A stretch of DNA of 64,000 nucleotides. Source: Oscillospiraceae bacterium (GTDB lineage Bacteria; Bacillota; Clostridia; Oscillospirales; Acutalibacteraceae). Below are positions 47,227 through 57,819 of this stretch, piece by piece (the stretch's first letter is position 1; the number at the start of each line of letters is the position of its first letter). The notes below the pieces were generated by a model that saw only the letters and a list, made by a program, of their open reading frames with translations, was not told the DNA's origin and made no database searches. The DNA is taken from contig SVOI01000004.1 of the NCBI GenBank assembly GCA_015066465.1, positions 39,416 to 103,415 of the forward strand, in the 5' to 3' direction. The position numbers and the translations under genes are program-made.

Positions 47227-48072
47227 ATGGCAAAATGGATTGATAATAAAACCGTAATTCTTACAGGTGCTTCAAGTGGTATTGGTAAAATGCTTGCTGA
47301 ACGCCTTATGAAAGAGCACAACTGCAAGGTTATAGGCATTGCAAGAAGCGAAAAGAAAATGCTTAACTTTGTTGAAGAGCTTGGCGATTATGCAAAGTTA
47401 TTTTCTTACAAGCTTTTCGACGTTTCAAGCTACGACAACTGGCAAGATTTTCACTCTTGGCTTATTGAAAACAACGTAAAGCCAGACGTTCTTATAAATA
47501 ACGCAGGTGTTCTCCCTCGTTTTGACAGACTTATGAACTACACAAAAGAAGAAATTGATGAGTCAATTAACATTGACTTTTATTCTGCGGCTTATTCTTC
47601 AAAAATTATGCTTCCACTTCTTATGGAAAGTGAAACTCCTGCAATTATAAACGTTGCATCTTCTGCGGCTCTTATGGCTCTTGGTGGTACTTCAATGTAC
47701 TCTGCAAGTAAAGCGGCTGTTAAAGGTCTTACTGAAGCTATGAGAGAAGAGCTCCGTGGCGAAGCATATATTGGTCTTGTTTGCCCAGGCTTTACAAAAA
47801 CAGATATTTTCAGAAATCAGGGTGAAACTAATGGTATGGACCTTATTAATATGGTTTCAACACCTTGCGACAAAGCAGTTAACAGAATTCTTAAAGGTAT
47901 TCTTAAAAAGAAATCTTACATAGTTGTAGGCTTTGACGGTAACGCTATGGGCAGATTTAACAGACTTATGCCAGTTCAAGGCTCAAGACTTTTCAGTTCT
48001 GTTATTAAAATGTTTAAAATTGACCTTTTCGCTTCTACATTTGGATATGAAAAGAAGAGCGAGAAGAAGTAA
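47227..48072 (+). CDS. SDR-family oxidoreductase
   Basis: TGASSGIGKMLAERL, NNAGVLP, YSASKAAVKG. Confidence 0.9.
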   Translation: MAKWIDNKTVILTGASSGIGKMLAERLMKEHNCKVIGIARSEKKMLNFVEELGDYAKLFSYKLFDVSSYDNWQDFHSWLIENNVKPDVLINNAGVLPRFDRLMNYTKEEIDESINIDFYSAAYSSKIMLPLLMESETPAIINVASSAALMALGGTSMYSASKAAVKGLTEAMREELRGEAYIGLVCPGFTKTDIFRNQGETNGMDLINMVSTPCDKAVNRILKGILKKKSYIVVGFDGNAMGRFNRLMPVQGSRLFSSVIKMFKIDLFASTFGYEKKSEKK

Positions 48073-48108
48073 GTATTAAATTGCTAACACTACTTATGAG
48101 GTACAATT

Positions 48109-48363
48109 ATGGACTACTCGGAACTTTATGTAAACCGTATTTTAACTCTCTGTAAGCAAAGGGGAATTACTGTAAATAAACTTGCAACAATGAGTGGTAT
48201 AAATCAATCTACTCTTGATAATATTGTAAGAGGTTTGACAAAAGACCCAAGAGCCAAAACACTTCATAAAATTGCAATAGCCTTTAATATGACATTAGCT
48301 GAATTTCTTGACTTCGATGAATTGAACAACTTCTCATTTGAAGATAATGATGACGAAGAATAA
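48109..48363 (+). CDS. XRE-family HTH protein
   Basis: GITVNKLATMSGINQSTLDNIVRGLTKDP. Confidence 0.8.
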   Translation: MDYSELYVNRILTLCKQRGITVNKLATMSGINQSTLDNIVRGLTKDPRAKTLHKIAIAFNMTLAEFLDFDELNNFSFEDNDDEE

Positions 48364-48501
48364 ATAATATTACAAAACAAACCTTATCATTTCGCATTTT
48401 TTGAGTTTTACAGAATTTGCGAAATGAGTTTTTGTTTATCTTGACTCAATTAAATAATCTATGTATAATTAAAACTACACATCAAAAAGGACGGTGAGAT
48501 T

Positions 48502-50232
48502 TTGGAAAAGAAAAATTTATTTTTCGGCAAGGATTTTTTAGAGCTTGACAATGCCGCAAAGGTATTCCCCGCTCAGAATACTAAACAATGGTCGAACGTT
48601 ATTCGTTATTCCATAAATCTCACAGTAGAAATCGACCCCCAGATTTTAGAAAAGGCGTTAAAGGATATTTTGCCACGCTTCCCTTCTATGTGTGTAAAAA
48701 TACGTCGTGGCGTTTTCTGGTATTACTTTGAGCACAATGACAAATTGCCTGTTATTCAGGAAGATGATTTTAAAAATCACTGTTTACCAATAAAATATTC
48801 TGAAAGCAACGACTTTTTATTTAAAATTTTCTATTTTAAAAATCGTCTTACTATCGAAGCCTTTCACGCTCTTACAGATGGTTTTGGTTGTGAGGTTTTT
48901 ATTAATACTCTTGCTGCACAATATTTAAGACTTTTGGGGCACAAAATTTCTTCTGGCGGTTCTGTTTTTGATATTACAGAAAAGCCTAAGGATAGTGAAT
49001 TAGAGGATTCATTTTTAAAAAATGCAACAAAAGGTGCAAAAGCTTCAAGAAGCAAACCTAATATTTATCACAGAAAAGGCGAAAAGCTCCCCGCTTTATG
49101 CTCTCACGTAACTTACGGATATATGCCGTTAGATAAAATTAAAGAACTCTGCAAAAAATATGAAGTAACCATTACGGAATTTTTTACAGCAATTCTTACA
49201 GAAATTTATATTGATTTTCAAAAAAGAGAAGAAAAAAAGCAAAAAGAAATAAGCATTCAGGTACCTGTTAATGCGAGAAATCAATTTAATTCAGAGACCT
49301 TGAGAAACTTTTCGCTTTGCTACAGTGTAAGAACCAACCCTACTTTAGGTGACTACACGTTCGAAGAAATTTTAAAACAAGTTGCACTTTATTTAAGATA
49401 TATAAATAACAAAAAGACTCTTGGGGCTATGTTTGCTTCAAACATTAAGCTTGAGGCTTTACCTATAATGAGAATTATTCCTCTTGTTATTAAGGATTTA
49501 GCAATTGGCGTTTCTTACGCTCTCACAGCAGAAACAACTACAACAGCACTTTTTTCAAACGTTGGCAAGGTAGATTTGCCAGAAGAAATGCTCCCTTTTG
49601 TAGAAAGCTGTATTCTTATGCCGGCGGCTGGTCTTCTTAATGGTGGCAGACTCGGTGCTGTTTCAGTTAAAAACATTTTAACTGTTGGTGTTGCTAACTG
49701 TTATGATGACACAGATTTTGAAAGAGCATTTTTCACAAAGCTTCAGAAAATGGGAATTCCAATTCAGTTTGAAACTAACTACGCTACAAAAAACAGTGAT
49801 GAGTTACTCGAACCACTCCCAGAACAAGAAATTATTGAATATCAGAAGAAAAAGCATTTAAAAACAATTTCTTCTTCAATACTTGCAGTTTTAAGTATTA
49901 TTTCTGTCATTCTTAATATTTTACTCACTCCAGAAACGCCGTGGTCGAGTTACGTTGTTACCACCTGTGGTGTTTTGTGGCTTCTTTCAATACAACCATT
50001 CATTTTAAGAATGTATTTGACAAAATTCCACAGCGTTATGGCTACGTTTGGTAGCATAACCCTCTTTACACTTTTAGCAGAAATAATAATGCAATTTTTA
50101 CCTCACAGCATAATTTTCGACTGCCTCAACACAACCATTGGCATTACGGCATTTATTTTATTCACAATGTCACTGGTGGCGAGTAAAAATAAAAGGTTCA
50201 GAGAATGGTGCAGGAAGAAATTTTATTTCTAA
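48502..50232 (+). CDS. Condensation/alcohol-acetyltransferase-like protein with C-terminal TM helices
   Basis: EAFHALTDGFGCEVFINTL (HxxxDG), hydrophobic C-terminus; TTG start. Confidence 0.65.
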   Translation: MEKKNLFFGKDFLELDNAAKVFPAQNTKQWSNVIRYSINLTVEIDPQILEKALKDILPRFPSMCVKIRRGVFWYYFEHNDKLPVIQEDDFKNHCLPIKYSESNDFLFKIFYFKNRLTIEAFHALTDGFGCEVFINTLAAQYLRLLGHKISSGGSVFDITEKPKDSELEDSFLKNATKGAKASRSKPNIYHRKGEKLPALCSHVTYGYMPLDKIKELCKKYEVTITEFFTAILTEIYIDFQKREEKKQKEISIQVPVNARNQFNSETLRNFSLCYSVRTNPTLGDYTFEEILKQVALYLRYINNKKTLGAMFASNIKLEALPIMRIIPLVIKDLAIGVSYALTAETTTTALFSNVGKVDLPEEMLPFVESCILMPAAGLLNGGRLGAVSVKNILTVGVANCYDDTDFERAFFTKLQKMGIPIQFETNYATKNSDELLEPLPEQEIIEYQKKKHLKTISSSILAVLSIISVILNILLTPETPWSSYVVTTCGVLWLLSIQPFILRMYLTKFHSVMATFGSITLFTLLAEIIMQFLPHSIIFDCLNTTIGITAFILFTMSLVASKNKRFREWCRKKFYF

Positions 50233-50239
50233 AGTGCTG

Positions 50240-50433
50240 AGTGCTGAGTGCAAAGTGCTGAGTTAATGGTCTGCGACGCTATTGTATTAAATATCAACAC
50301 AAACAAATATATCCTATCATTTTTAGTTGATACCAAAACCAACTTTAAATGATAGGATAAACTATTTTTTATTCACCAATAATTATAATCAAGCCGTAAG
50401 GCTTCCGAAACTCAGCACTTTGCACTCAGCACT
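50240..50433. mobile_element. MITE-like palindromic element
   Basis: Perfect 23-bp TIR AGTGCTGAGTGCAAAGTGCTGAG / CTCAGCACTTTGCACTCAGCACT; internal IR TATCCTATCATTT/AAATGATAGGATA. Confidence 0.8.
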
Positions 50434-50474
50434 AAAAAATCCCCGACAGTCTTTCGACTATCGGGAAATTTTTA

Positions 50475-53400
50475 TTATAACTTAACTTTATAGCACTTAA
50501 TCTCAAATGGATTAATTGTGAAAGAAAGCTTGTTGCCGTTTGCAATAGAAACTGCAACGTCATTTCTTTCAAGTAAGTCACATTCTGCAACAGATTTAAT
50601 TTCAGAGAAGAGCTCTGCAGTTACGTCAGTTCTTGAGCCTGCTTTTTCAACAAAACGGATAATGTAAGCATCTTCATCTTCACATTTTTTAACTGCTTCA
50701 AGAGTAACGTTTTTGCCGTCAACCTTAATGAATGAACCAGCTGTGTCGCCCTTAGCATCAGCCTTAATGTCAACTGCAACTGCAGGGTTATTCATTTCAA
50801 GACCACGAACTAATGTCTCTGCATTCTTCCAGTTACCACTATGTGGATAAATTGAATATGTGAAGTAGTGGTCACCACGGTCAGACATTGGGTCTGGATT
50901 CATAGGTGCTTTAAGAAGTGTGATAATCATTCTCTGCTTATCTACTTCGTAACCATACTTACAATCGTTAAGAATTGTGACACCGTAGTTGTCTTCTGAC
51001 ATATCAATAAAGTTATGAGCAGAAACCTCAAACTTAGCCTTGTCATAAGGGTTATGACGATAGTTAGAGCTTTCAATAGTTGCATAAGCAATATCTCTTG
51101 TAAACTTCTGTGCTTTAACGTCAACGTCGAAGCCAACCTTAAGAAGCTTTTCTTGCTCGTGCCAGCTAATGAATGTATCAAAGTCAATCTTGTCAAGCTC
51201 ATTATAAAGAATGATATTCTGCTTAAGGAGTGACTTATTGATATTCTTTTCAATAGAAACTACTGTGAACACATCGCCTTCTGAAACTGCAACAACTTTA
51301 CCCGCTTCTGTGTCAAATTCTCTGTCAACGTAAGAAGCAACAATATCCCAAGCGTCATACTTACCTGGAAGGTCTTCATAAAGGCGGAATACGTTACCTT
51401 TGCCACTGAGAACTTCACGATTGTTTTTCTTATCGAAAATAGATGTAAGCTCTGCTGAACTGTCAAGAACTACCTTGAAGTTATCATTTTGGACTGCACC
51501 GCTGAATGCAACTGTTTTTGCTTCTGCAACCTTTGCATCTTTTGTATAGAATACCTTGTAGCCTACTGCAGGAATATCCTTTGCAATAAATACAAGTACC
51601 TTTGTACCATCAAGCTTTGTGTAGCTTTGAGTTGGAACCTTGTTGCCGTCTGCATCATAAATTTCAACGTCTTTATATGGAAGCTCAATCTTGCTTGTTG
51701 CAGCTGTGCCGAGTGAATTGAAGAGTGCAAATGGCTTACCATATTTTTCGCTACCGTCAACGTTACCAGCTAATACGTCTAATGCTTCGCTTCTTACGCT
51801 TTCACCGATTTTAATAATATCTTCATAAATAGCGCAGAGGTCACCGAATACTTCTGTAATATGTGAGCCAGGAAGTGAATCGTGGAACTGATTTGTTAAA
51901 ATCATCTGCCAGCCTTCGTTGAGCTTTTCGAGTGGATATTTGTAACCGTATTTCATAGCGATACTTGCGAACATCTCTGCTTGTCTGTAAAGGTTTTCGC
52001 AATATCTGTTATATTTTTTAAGAAGTGCTTTAGTTGTGTGAACACCACGGTGCTCTTCTAAGTAAAGCTCATCCTTCCATGTAGGAATGTTAGTTTCAGT
52101 AGCATTCGCTTTCATACGAGCTAAAGAATCTTCAATTTTACTTACTTGTGTCTTTGGAAGACCTGGGAAGTTTTTATAACGTTTTACGTATTCGAGCATT
52201 TCGGTATCAACACCGCCACCGCCGTCACCCCAGCCGTAGCAATACATTGATTCGCCGATTGTTTCTTTATCTGTATATTTTTTCCAGTTAACTTTGAGTG
52301 AGTCTGCTTCAACAGTACCAATAAAGTGTGTTGGTGGAACAATTGAGAATACCTTTGAGCCGTCTGGGCCTTCCCACCAGAATGTGTTGTACTGCCAAGG
52401 GTTTGTATCATTCCAGATACCCATTTTATGAGTAACGAAATATTCAACGCCAGCTTTTTTGAGAATCTGTGGCATAGCGTAGCCGTTACCAAATACGTCT
52501 GGTACCCAGCAGGTTTTTGGTGTGATGCCAAATTCTTTTTCAGCAAAGCGTACACCGTGAAGAAGCTGACGAACGAAAGATTCACCAGAAACCAAGTTAC
52601 AGTCTGGTTCAACCCACATAGCGCCGATGTATTCCCATCTTCCCTCTTTAATTCTGTCTTGAACCTGTCTGTAAAGAGATGGGTATCTCTTTGCCATTTC
52701 AATATATGTAGGTGCTGTACTCTGTGAGAAAATGAAGTCAGGATATTGCTCCATAAGACGAAGCATTGTAGCGTGAGTTCTGCCTAACTTTCTTATATAT
52801 TCTTTATAAGCCCACATAAATACAATATCAAGGTGAGAGTTACCAACTAAAGCTAAGTTACCCTCTGATTTGTAGTTAGGGTTATTATAAACCTTATCTT
52901 TAAGAACCTTTTGTGCTTTTAAAAGACCCGCCTTGAATTCTTCACCATCAAGGTCAAAGTTAACAAAAGTAAATGCTTCTTTTAATGCTGCTCTTATGAG
53001 CTCTTGTAAACCAGTATCGTGAACAGGCATAAAGAGTGCATTGAACACTGCTTTAAAATCCCAATAAATTTCTTCAATAACAGGGTCAACAACACCAATA
53101 AATGAGCAAGAAAGTGTTTTAACTGTTGATTCGTTTGAGTGCCATACATAGTAAGACTCAATATCAACATCGTAGTGCTCGTCACCCTTTGCGCAATCTG
53201 TAAGTAAAACAGAGTTTCTGAATGGGTCAAGACCCTGATAAGGCTCACCATTAAGAGTTAAAAGTGAGTCACCGCCGAAATATACATTAAGAGTAACCTT
53301 TTTACCCTTGAAACGAGCTGGCATATCAAATGAATTTTTAAAGAATGCGCTCCAACCGTTATTACCCCAACGGTCACCAACGTTTAATTCTTTCCATTCA

Positions 53401-53639
53401 TCGTAAAGATATTCGTAATCATCAACGCCCTTGTAGATGCATTCTTTCATCTTCCAAGCAGGAATTGACTCGATATCAGTATAAATTCTCTTTTTAAGAT
53501 TTTTAATTTTGAGTGCCGCAACATCATCAAATGAGAAAATACCTCTTTGCTTACCTTTTGTAGCGTCACGCCAATCATCAACGTGAGCATCCATAGCATC
53601 GAGTGCTGCAACAGCATCCATATTTTTGATTTCTGCCAA
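50475..53639 (-). CDS. GH38 alpha-mannosidase
   Basis: LVGNSHLDIVFMWAYKE, WVPDVFGNGYAMPQILKKAG, NQFHDSLPGSHI. Confidence 0.9.
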   Translation of the reverse strand: MAEIKNMDAVAALDAMDAHVDDWRDATKGKQRGIFSFDDVAALKIKNLKKRIYTDIESIPAWKMKECIYKGVDDYEYLYDEWKELNVGDRWGNNGWSAFFKNSFDMPARFKGKKVTLNVYFGGDSLLTLNGEPYQGLDPFRNSVLLTDCAKGDEHYDVDIESYYVWHSNESTVKTLSCSFIGVVDPVIEEIYWDFKAVFNALFMPVHDTGLQELIRAALKEAFTFVNFDLDGEEFKAGLLKAQKVLKDKVYNNPNYKSEGNLALVGNSHLDIVFMWAYKEYIRKLGRTHATMLRLMEQYPDFIFSQSTAPTYIEMAKRYPSLYRQVQDRIKEGRWEYIGAMWVEPDCNLVSGESFVRQLLHGVRFAEKEFGITPKTCWVPDVFGNGYAMPQILKKAGVEYFVTHKMGIWNDTNPWQYNTFWWEGPDGSKVFSIVPPTHFIGTVEADSLKVNWKKYTDKETIGESMYCYGWGDGGGGVDTEMLEYVKRYKNFPGLPKTQVSKIEDSLARMKANATETNIPTWKDELYLEEHRGVHTTKALLKKYNRYCENLYRQAEMFASIAMKYGYKYPLEKLNEGWQMILTNQFHDSLPGSHITEVFGDLCAIYEDIIKIGESVRSEALDVLAGNVDGSEKYGKPFALFNSLGTAATSKIELPYKDVEIYDADGNKVPTQSYTKLDGTKVLVFIAKDIPAVGYKVFYTKDAKVAEAKTVAFSGAVQNDNFKVVLDSSAELTSIFDKKNNREVLSGKGNVFRLYEDLPGKYDAWDIVASYVDREFDTEAGKVVAVSEGDVFTVVSIEKNINKSLLKQNIILYNELDKIDFDTFISWHEQEKLLKVGFDVDVKAQKFTRDIAYATIESSNYRHNPYDKAKFEVSAHNFIDMSEDNYGVTILNDCKYGYEVDKQRMIITLLKAPMNPDPMSDRGDHYFTYSIYPHSGNWKNAETLVRGLEMNNPAVAVDIKADAKGDTAGSFIKVDGKNVTLEAVKKCEDEDAYIIRFVEKAGSRTDVTAELFSEIKSVAECDLLERNDVAVSIANGNKLSFTINPFEIKCYKVKL

Positions 53640-53815
53640 AAAAATCTTCCTTCCTTAAACTGCAAAACAGTTTTATTTCGTACATAGATTAGTATATCAT
53701 TATTGGTATTTATTTTCAATATGAAAACATGTGTTTTTTGAAATATTTTATAGTTGATTTAATAGTGTAAGATACTGTATAATGAAAGTATAGATTTATA
53801 AAAGGTGGTGCGCTT

Positions 53816-55252
53816 ATGAAATACGTTTCAAGAAAAGAACAAGTAAACTACTTGGCTGGTCTTTCGGGTCAGAATTTAGTTTACTCCCTTATTGGTGGCT
53901 CATTCTTTACATACTTTATGACAGATATTGCAATGTTTCCTGCGGCAATAGTTTCTGTTATTCTCATTTTAATGAAAGTCTGGGACGGCATAAATGACCC
54001 GATTGTCGGCTCCTTTGTTGACAGGCACAGTTTTAAAAACGGCGAAAAGCTAAGACCATTTTTACGCTACACTCCTCTGCCAGTTGGTGTGTTCACAGTT
54101 TTAATATTCCTTGTTTTTTCAACTGAAGAAAGTTTATTGTGGCTCAGGGTTTCATACTTTATAATTATGTATATCGCGTGGGACATAGCCTACACTTTAC
54201 AAGATGTTTCTATTTGGGGAATTACCGCATCTGTTTCGCCTGACAGTAATGAACGTGATAATTTCATTAAATGGGCAAGAACAATAGGTTCATTAGTTTA
54301 TGGCATTTTCAATATGTTAATACCTATGTTTATTGAAATGATTGCTTTAAGAACACAGAATAAAATGTCTCTCGTTACTCTTGTCTTTGCAGTTATATTT
54401 GGTCTTGGTGGCGGTATGCTCAGTTACCGTTCATATAAGGCACAGGAAAGAATTAAAACAAACCCACAAACTCAGCAAAGCTCTTTAAAGGAAAGCTTCT
54501 CGCTCCTCTTTAAAAACAAGATGATGCTTCTTGTGACACTTGCTAACCTCTTTGGTTCTTTAGGCTTCGGCACACAGCTTGTTACTTATTTCTTTAAGTA
54601 CAAATTGCCCGTTGACTTCCCTGGTGCTGACGGATTTATAGGTGCTTTAGGTCTTACAACAATCTATTTTGCAATCACAAATGTGCCACAGTTTATAGGT
54701 ATGATTTTCGCCGATAAATTAAAGAAGCTATTTAAAGGCTACGTTAACGTTCTTATATTCATCCAAGCTACAAATGCAGTTGTAAGAACGGTTGCTTTCT
54801 TAATAGGCTTTGAGGGAGCTAACTTCTGGATTGGTATGGCTCTTTTAGCAATAGGCTCAATTCCTATGGGTGCATTAAGCATTGCACAAACCTCTGTTTT
54901 CTGCGATAGTGTTGACTATATGGAATGGGAAACAGGCAAACGAACCGAGGGCGTTACCTTCTCAATGCAGACCTTCTTCACAAAGGTTTCAAGTGGTATA
55001 ACTGGCGGTCTTGCTACACTTTCATTATCGCTCTTAGGCTACAAGGCTATTGACGACACTGCTACCTCTTTTATAGGTACACAAACTGCTGAATTTGACG
55101 CATGGATATGGCCACTTGTAATGCTCACCCCAGTTATTGCAAGCGTTCTTTATATAGTTCCTTTATTCTTTATAAGATACTCCCCTGAAAAGAGAGCACA
55201 GGTTGAAAAGGATTTAGAAGAAAGAAGAAAATTGCAAGAAGTTACTGAATAA
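53816..55252 (+). CDS. GPH-type sodium/sugar symporter (MFS-like)
   Basis: Multi-TM; KVWDGINDPIVGSFVDR, VDYMEWETGKRTEGVTFSMQTFFTK. Confidence 0.9.
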   Translation: MKYVSRKEQVNYLAGLSGQNLVYSLIGGSFFTYFMTDIAMFPAAIVSVILILMKVWDGINDPIVGSFVDRHSFKNGEKLRPFLRYTPLPVGVFTVLIFLVFSTEESLLWLRVSYFIIMYIAWDIAYTLQDVSIWGITASVSPDSNERDNFIKWARTIGSLVYGIFNMLIPMFIEMIALRTQNKMSLVTLVFAVIFGLGGGMLSYRSYKAQERIKTNPQTQQSSLKESFSLLFKNKMMLLVTLANLFGSLGFGTQLVTYFFKYKLPVDFPGADGFIGALGLTTIYFAITNVPQFIGMIFADKLKKLFKGYVNVLIFIQATNAVVRTVAFLIGFEGANFWIGMALLAIGSIPMGALSIAQTSVFCDSVDYMEWETGKRTEGVTFSMQTFFTKVSSGITGGLATLSLSLLGYKAIDDTATSFIGTQTAEFDAWIWPLVMLTPVIASVLYIVPLFFIRYSPEKRAQVEKDLEERRKLQEVTE

Positions 55253-55257
55253 AACAA

Positions 55258-55303
55258 AACAACACCCCAACGAATTATGAAATTCGTTGGGGTGTTGTTT
55301 TAA
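55258..55303. terminator. Bidirectional terminator
   Basis: CACCCCAACGAATT..AATTCGTTGGGGTG. Confidence 0.85.
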
Positions 55304-55318
55304 CTACTATTTCGTTTC

Positions 55319-57616
55319 TCAGAAAACGTATCTTGTCTTTATGTAAACAAGCTTATTTGAAACTTTGTAATAACTCTTATATTCGCCCTTCTGAGCTTTT
55401 ACGGCATATTTATAATTAGTATCGGTTTCTACTGTTTCGTCTACCCAATATTCTGTAGAAGCCTTTACAGTTTTAACCTTTTTCCACTTAGTCCATTTAC
55501 CGTTATTTTCAACTGAACGATAAATAATATACTTCTCAGCACCATCAACCTTTGACCAATTAACTACCATACCGGTTTCGCCATTAACAATACTTGTGTC
55601 AGGTGAATTAAGATATAAAAGCTTATCTGAAGAAGCTCTTGCACCTAATGAACTACCATTAACAGCTTTAACTGAATATTTGTAAGTCACACCTGGTTTT
55701 ACAGTGTTATCTACAAAAGTAGTATTAGCTGCTTCAACCTTAGTAAGAGTTGACCATGAACTCCATTTACCATTTTGAAGCTCTGAGCGATAGAGTTTGT
55801 ACTGAGTTGCACCTGCTACCTTTGACCAACTGAGCTTAATACCATTTGCTCTTGCTGCAACTTTTAACGTAGTTGTTTTGAGACGAACAAGTGAATCTGT
55901 AGATTTGATAGAACTCTTAACCTTACCATTTATTGCTTTTACAGTGTATTTATATTTAACACCAGATTCTGCTTTTTTATCTGTGTATGAGGTTGCATCC
56001 TTTTTAGCTGTGGTTACCTTTTTCCACTTAGTCCACTTGCCATCAGTATATTGTGATCTGTAAACAGCATAGCTTGCAGCTGAATCTACTTTATTCCATT
56101 TAATTTTAATACCTGAGCTTGTGTTAGAAATTGTTGCTTTTGGTGTTGCAAGATATGTAACACTTACACCAGGCTTCTGACAACTACCTGTACCAGCAAT
56201 ATTTTTTGCTTTTACAGTGTATTCATATTTAACGCCACTCTTTGCTGTTTTATCTACATAAGAGTTAGTTTCAGAAGTACCGATTTTTTTGAAGCTCTTA
56301 GCACCACTTACTTTTCTGTAAATAATGTAAGTATCAGCAGTTTTCTGTGCTTCCCAGGTAACTTTAACGCCACTTACCGAGTTTACTGCTTTTGTTAATT
56401 TTACTTTACCAGGTGCTTTTTCAACAATAGTATTTGTTGTAATAACCTGACTCTCGTTTATGCAATCGTAATATGTTTCTGTGCCCTTTACGTTTAATTC
56501 TTTATAGGTATCTTTAGGATTATATATGAGTACTAATTTACCATATTTTGAATGCTCAACAATCTCATAAACTTCATAATATGGTTTATCTTCATCGTCA
56601 TAATATTCTTCAAAAGCACATAACTTATCATTTTCATCTATGCAAGTATTCATATCCATTGGCTCTGGCCAGATATCTAAAATCACAGCCGGAACTGAGG
56701 TTGCGCCTGTTGCTGGTTTAAAGCCGTAATCATCCAATTTTATTTCATAAAATTCTTCTGAATAAACAATAACGTAATTTTCTAATTCTTCATCATAAAC
56801 AACTTCATCTAAGTAATAAAGCTCGCCATCGTATGTATCACCAACGAATAATCTACCTTTAAACTCTTCTTTATCGCTTATATAATAGTCACTTGCGCCC
56901 CAATATTTGTCAACCCAATAGCCCTCAATCTGCTCATAAGTTGTAACTTCAAAAGGTTCAGCTTTAAGCTCTTTATCTGCTTTAAGCTCACCTTCAAGCA
57001 TAATAACCTTAGATGGGTCTGCTTCTTTTGTACCATACACAGAAATTGTAGGAAGAGCTTCGCTTATTTCAGTATCAATATTTCCAAAAAACTTTGTTGC
57101 TACAGTTTTTTCTGTTTTAAAGAAACCATAACCAGTACCAGAAACATCCATTTCAACTGCTGATGGATAAGTTTTATTTTTGTTAACCACGAGCGCACCA
57201 TTACCTGTAACAGTAATTGAGCAACCCCAACTCATAGTTGATGATATAATGCTACCAACTTCGTTATAACCTTTTACGTTAATTTTAAAATCGTCGCCCA
57301 TAGACGTTATAGTGAGAATTTTTTCTGTTTTGAAATTATCGAGTGTAAGAGTGTTACTTTTTTCATCGTAACTCATACCTTTTTCCTGAACAGGCATAGC
57401 TTCTGCCATAAACTCAGGATAAACGTAACCCATATCAAAGGTATCATAATCAACAACACCTATTGCAGCAATATTAGTAATATCGCCTATGTCTTCTTCA
57501 TCCGTATTTTCCCACCAATCCATAGGATACGGTCCATTTTCTGCGAATACACTTAATGGCATAAGTAATGTTAAAAACATCAAGGTTGCCATAAGCACTG
57601 ATAAGATTTTTTTCAT
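55319..57616 (-). CDS. Secreted fibronectin type III repeat protein
   Basis: Signal peptide; four FnIII-like repeats (GVKVTWE..YIIYRK..YVDKTAKSGVKYEYTVKA). Confidence 0.8.
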   Translation of the reverse strand: MKKILSVLMATLMFLTLLMPLSVFAENGPYPMDWWENTDEEDIGDITNIAAIGVVDYDTFDMGYVYPEFMAEAMPVQEKGMSYDEKSNTLTLDNFKTEKILTITSMGDDFKINVKGYNEVGSIISSTMSWGCSITVTGNGALVVNKNKTYPSAVEMDVSGTGYGFFKTEKTVATKFFGNIDTEISEALPTISVYGTKEADPSKVIMLEGELKADKELKAEPFEVTTYEQIEGYWVDKYWGASDYYISDKEEFKGRLFVGDTYDGELYYLDEVVYDEELENYVIVYSEEFYEIKLDDYGFKPATGATSVPAVILDIWPEPMDMNTCIDENDKLCAFEEYYDDEDKPYYEVYEIVEHSKYGKLVLIYNPKDTYKELNVKGTETYYDCINESQVITTNTIVEKAPGKVKLTKAVNSVSGVKVTWEAQKTADTYIIYRKVSGAKSFKKIGTSETNSYVDKTAKSGVKYEYTVKAKNIAGTGSCQKPGVSVTYLATPKATISNTSSGIKIKWNKVDSAASYAVYRSQYTDGKWTKWKKVTTAKKDATSYTDKKAESGVKYKYTVKAINGKVKSSIKSTDSLVRLKTTTLKVAARANGIKLSWSKVAGATQYKLYRSELQNGKWSSWSTLTKVEAANTTFVDNTVKPGVTYKYSVKAVNGSSLGARASSDKLLYLNSPDTSIVNGETGMVVNWSKVDGAEKYIIYRSVENNGKWTKWKKVKTVKASTEYWVDETVETDTNYKYAVKAQKGEYKSYYKVSNKLVYIKTRYVF

Positions 57617-57819
57617 TTTAATTCCTCCAAAAATAATTTTGTTATTTTATATAACGTAACAAATTTTACTATATACGCAACATTTTGTCAATTACAATTC
57701 GTAATATAAAAATTAAGAAATAATTACAAAAAATACTTTTAAAAAATCAAAATTTAAGTTTACATATTAAAACAGTTGTGATACAATAAATTTATCTATG
57801 TTGAAAGGAAAATTTTGTT

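Noticed and set aside
51015-52727. Numerous ORFs inside or antisense to the GH38 genes (also at 59-61 kb)
   Set aside because: Shadow ORFs of well-supported long CDSs.
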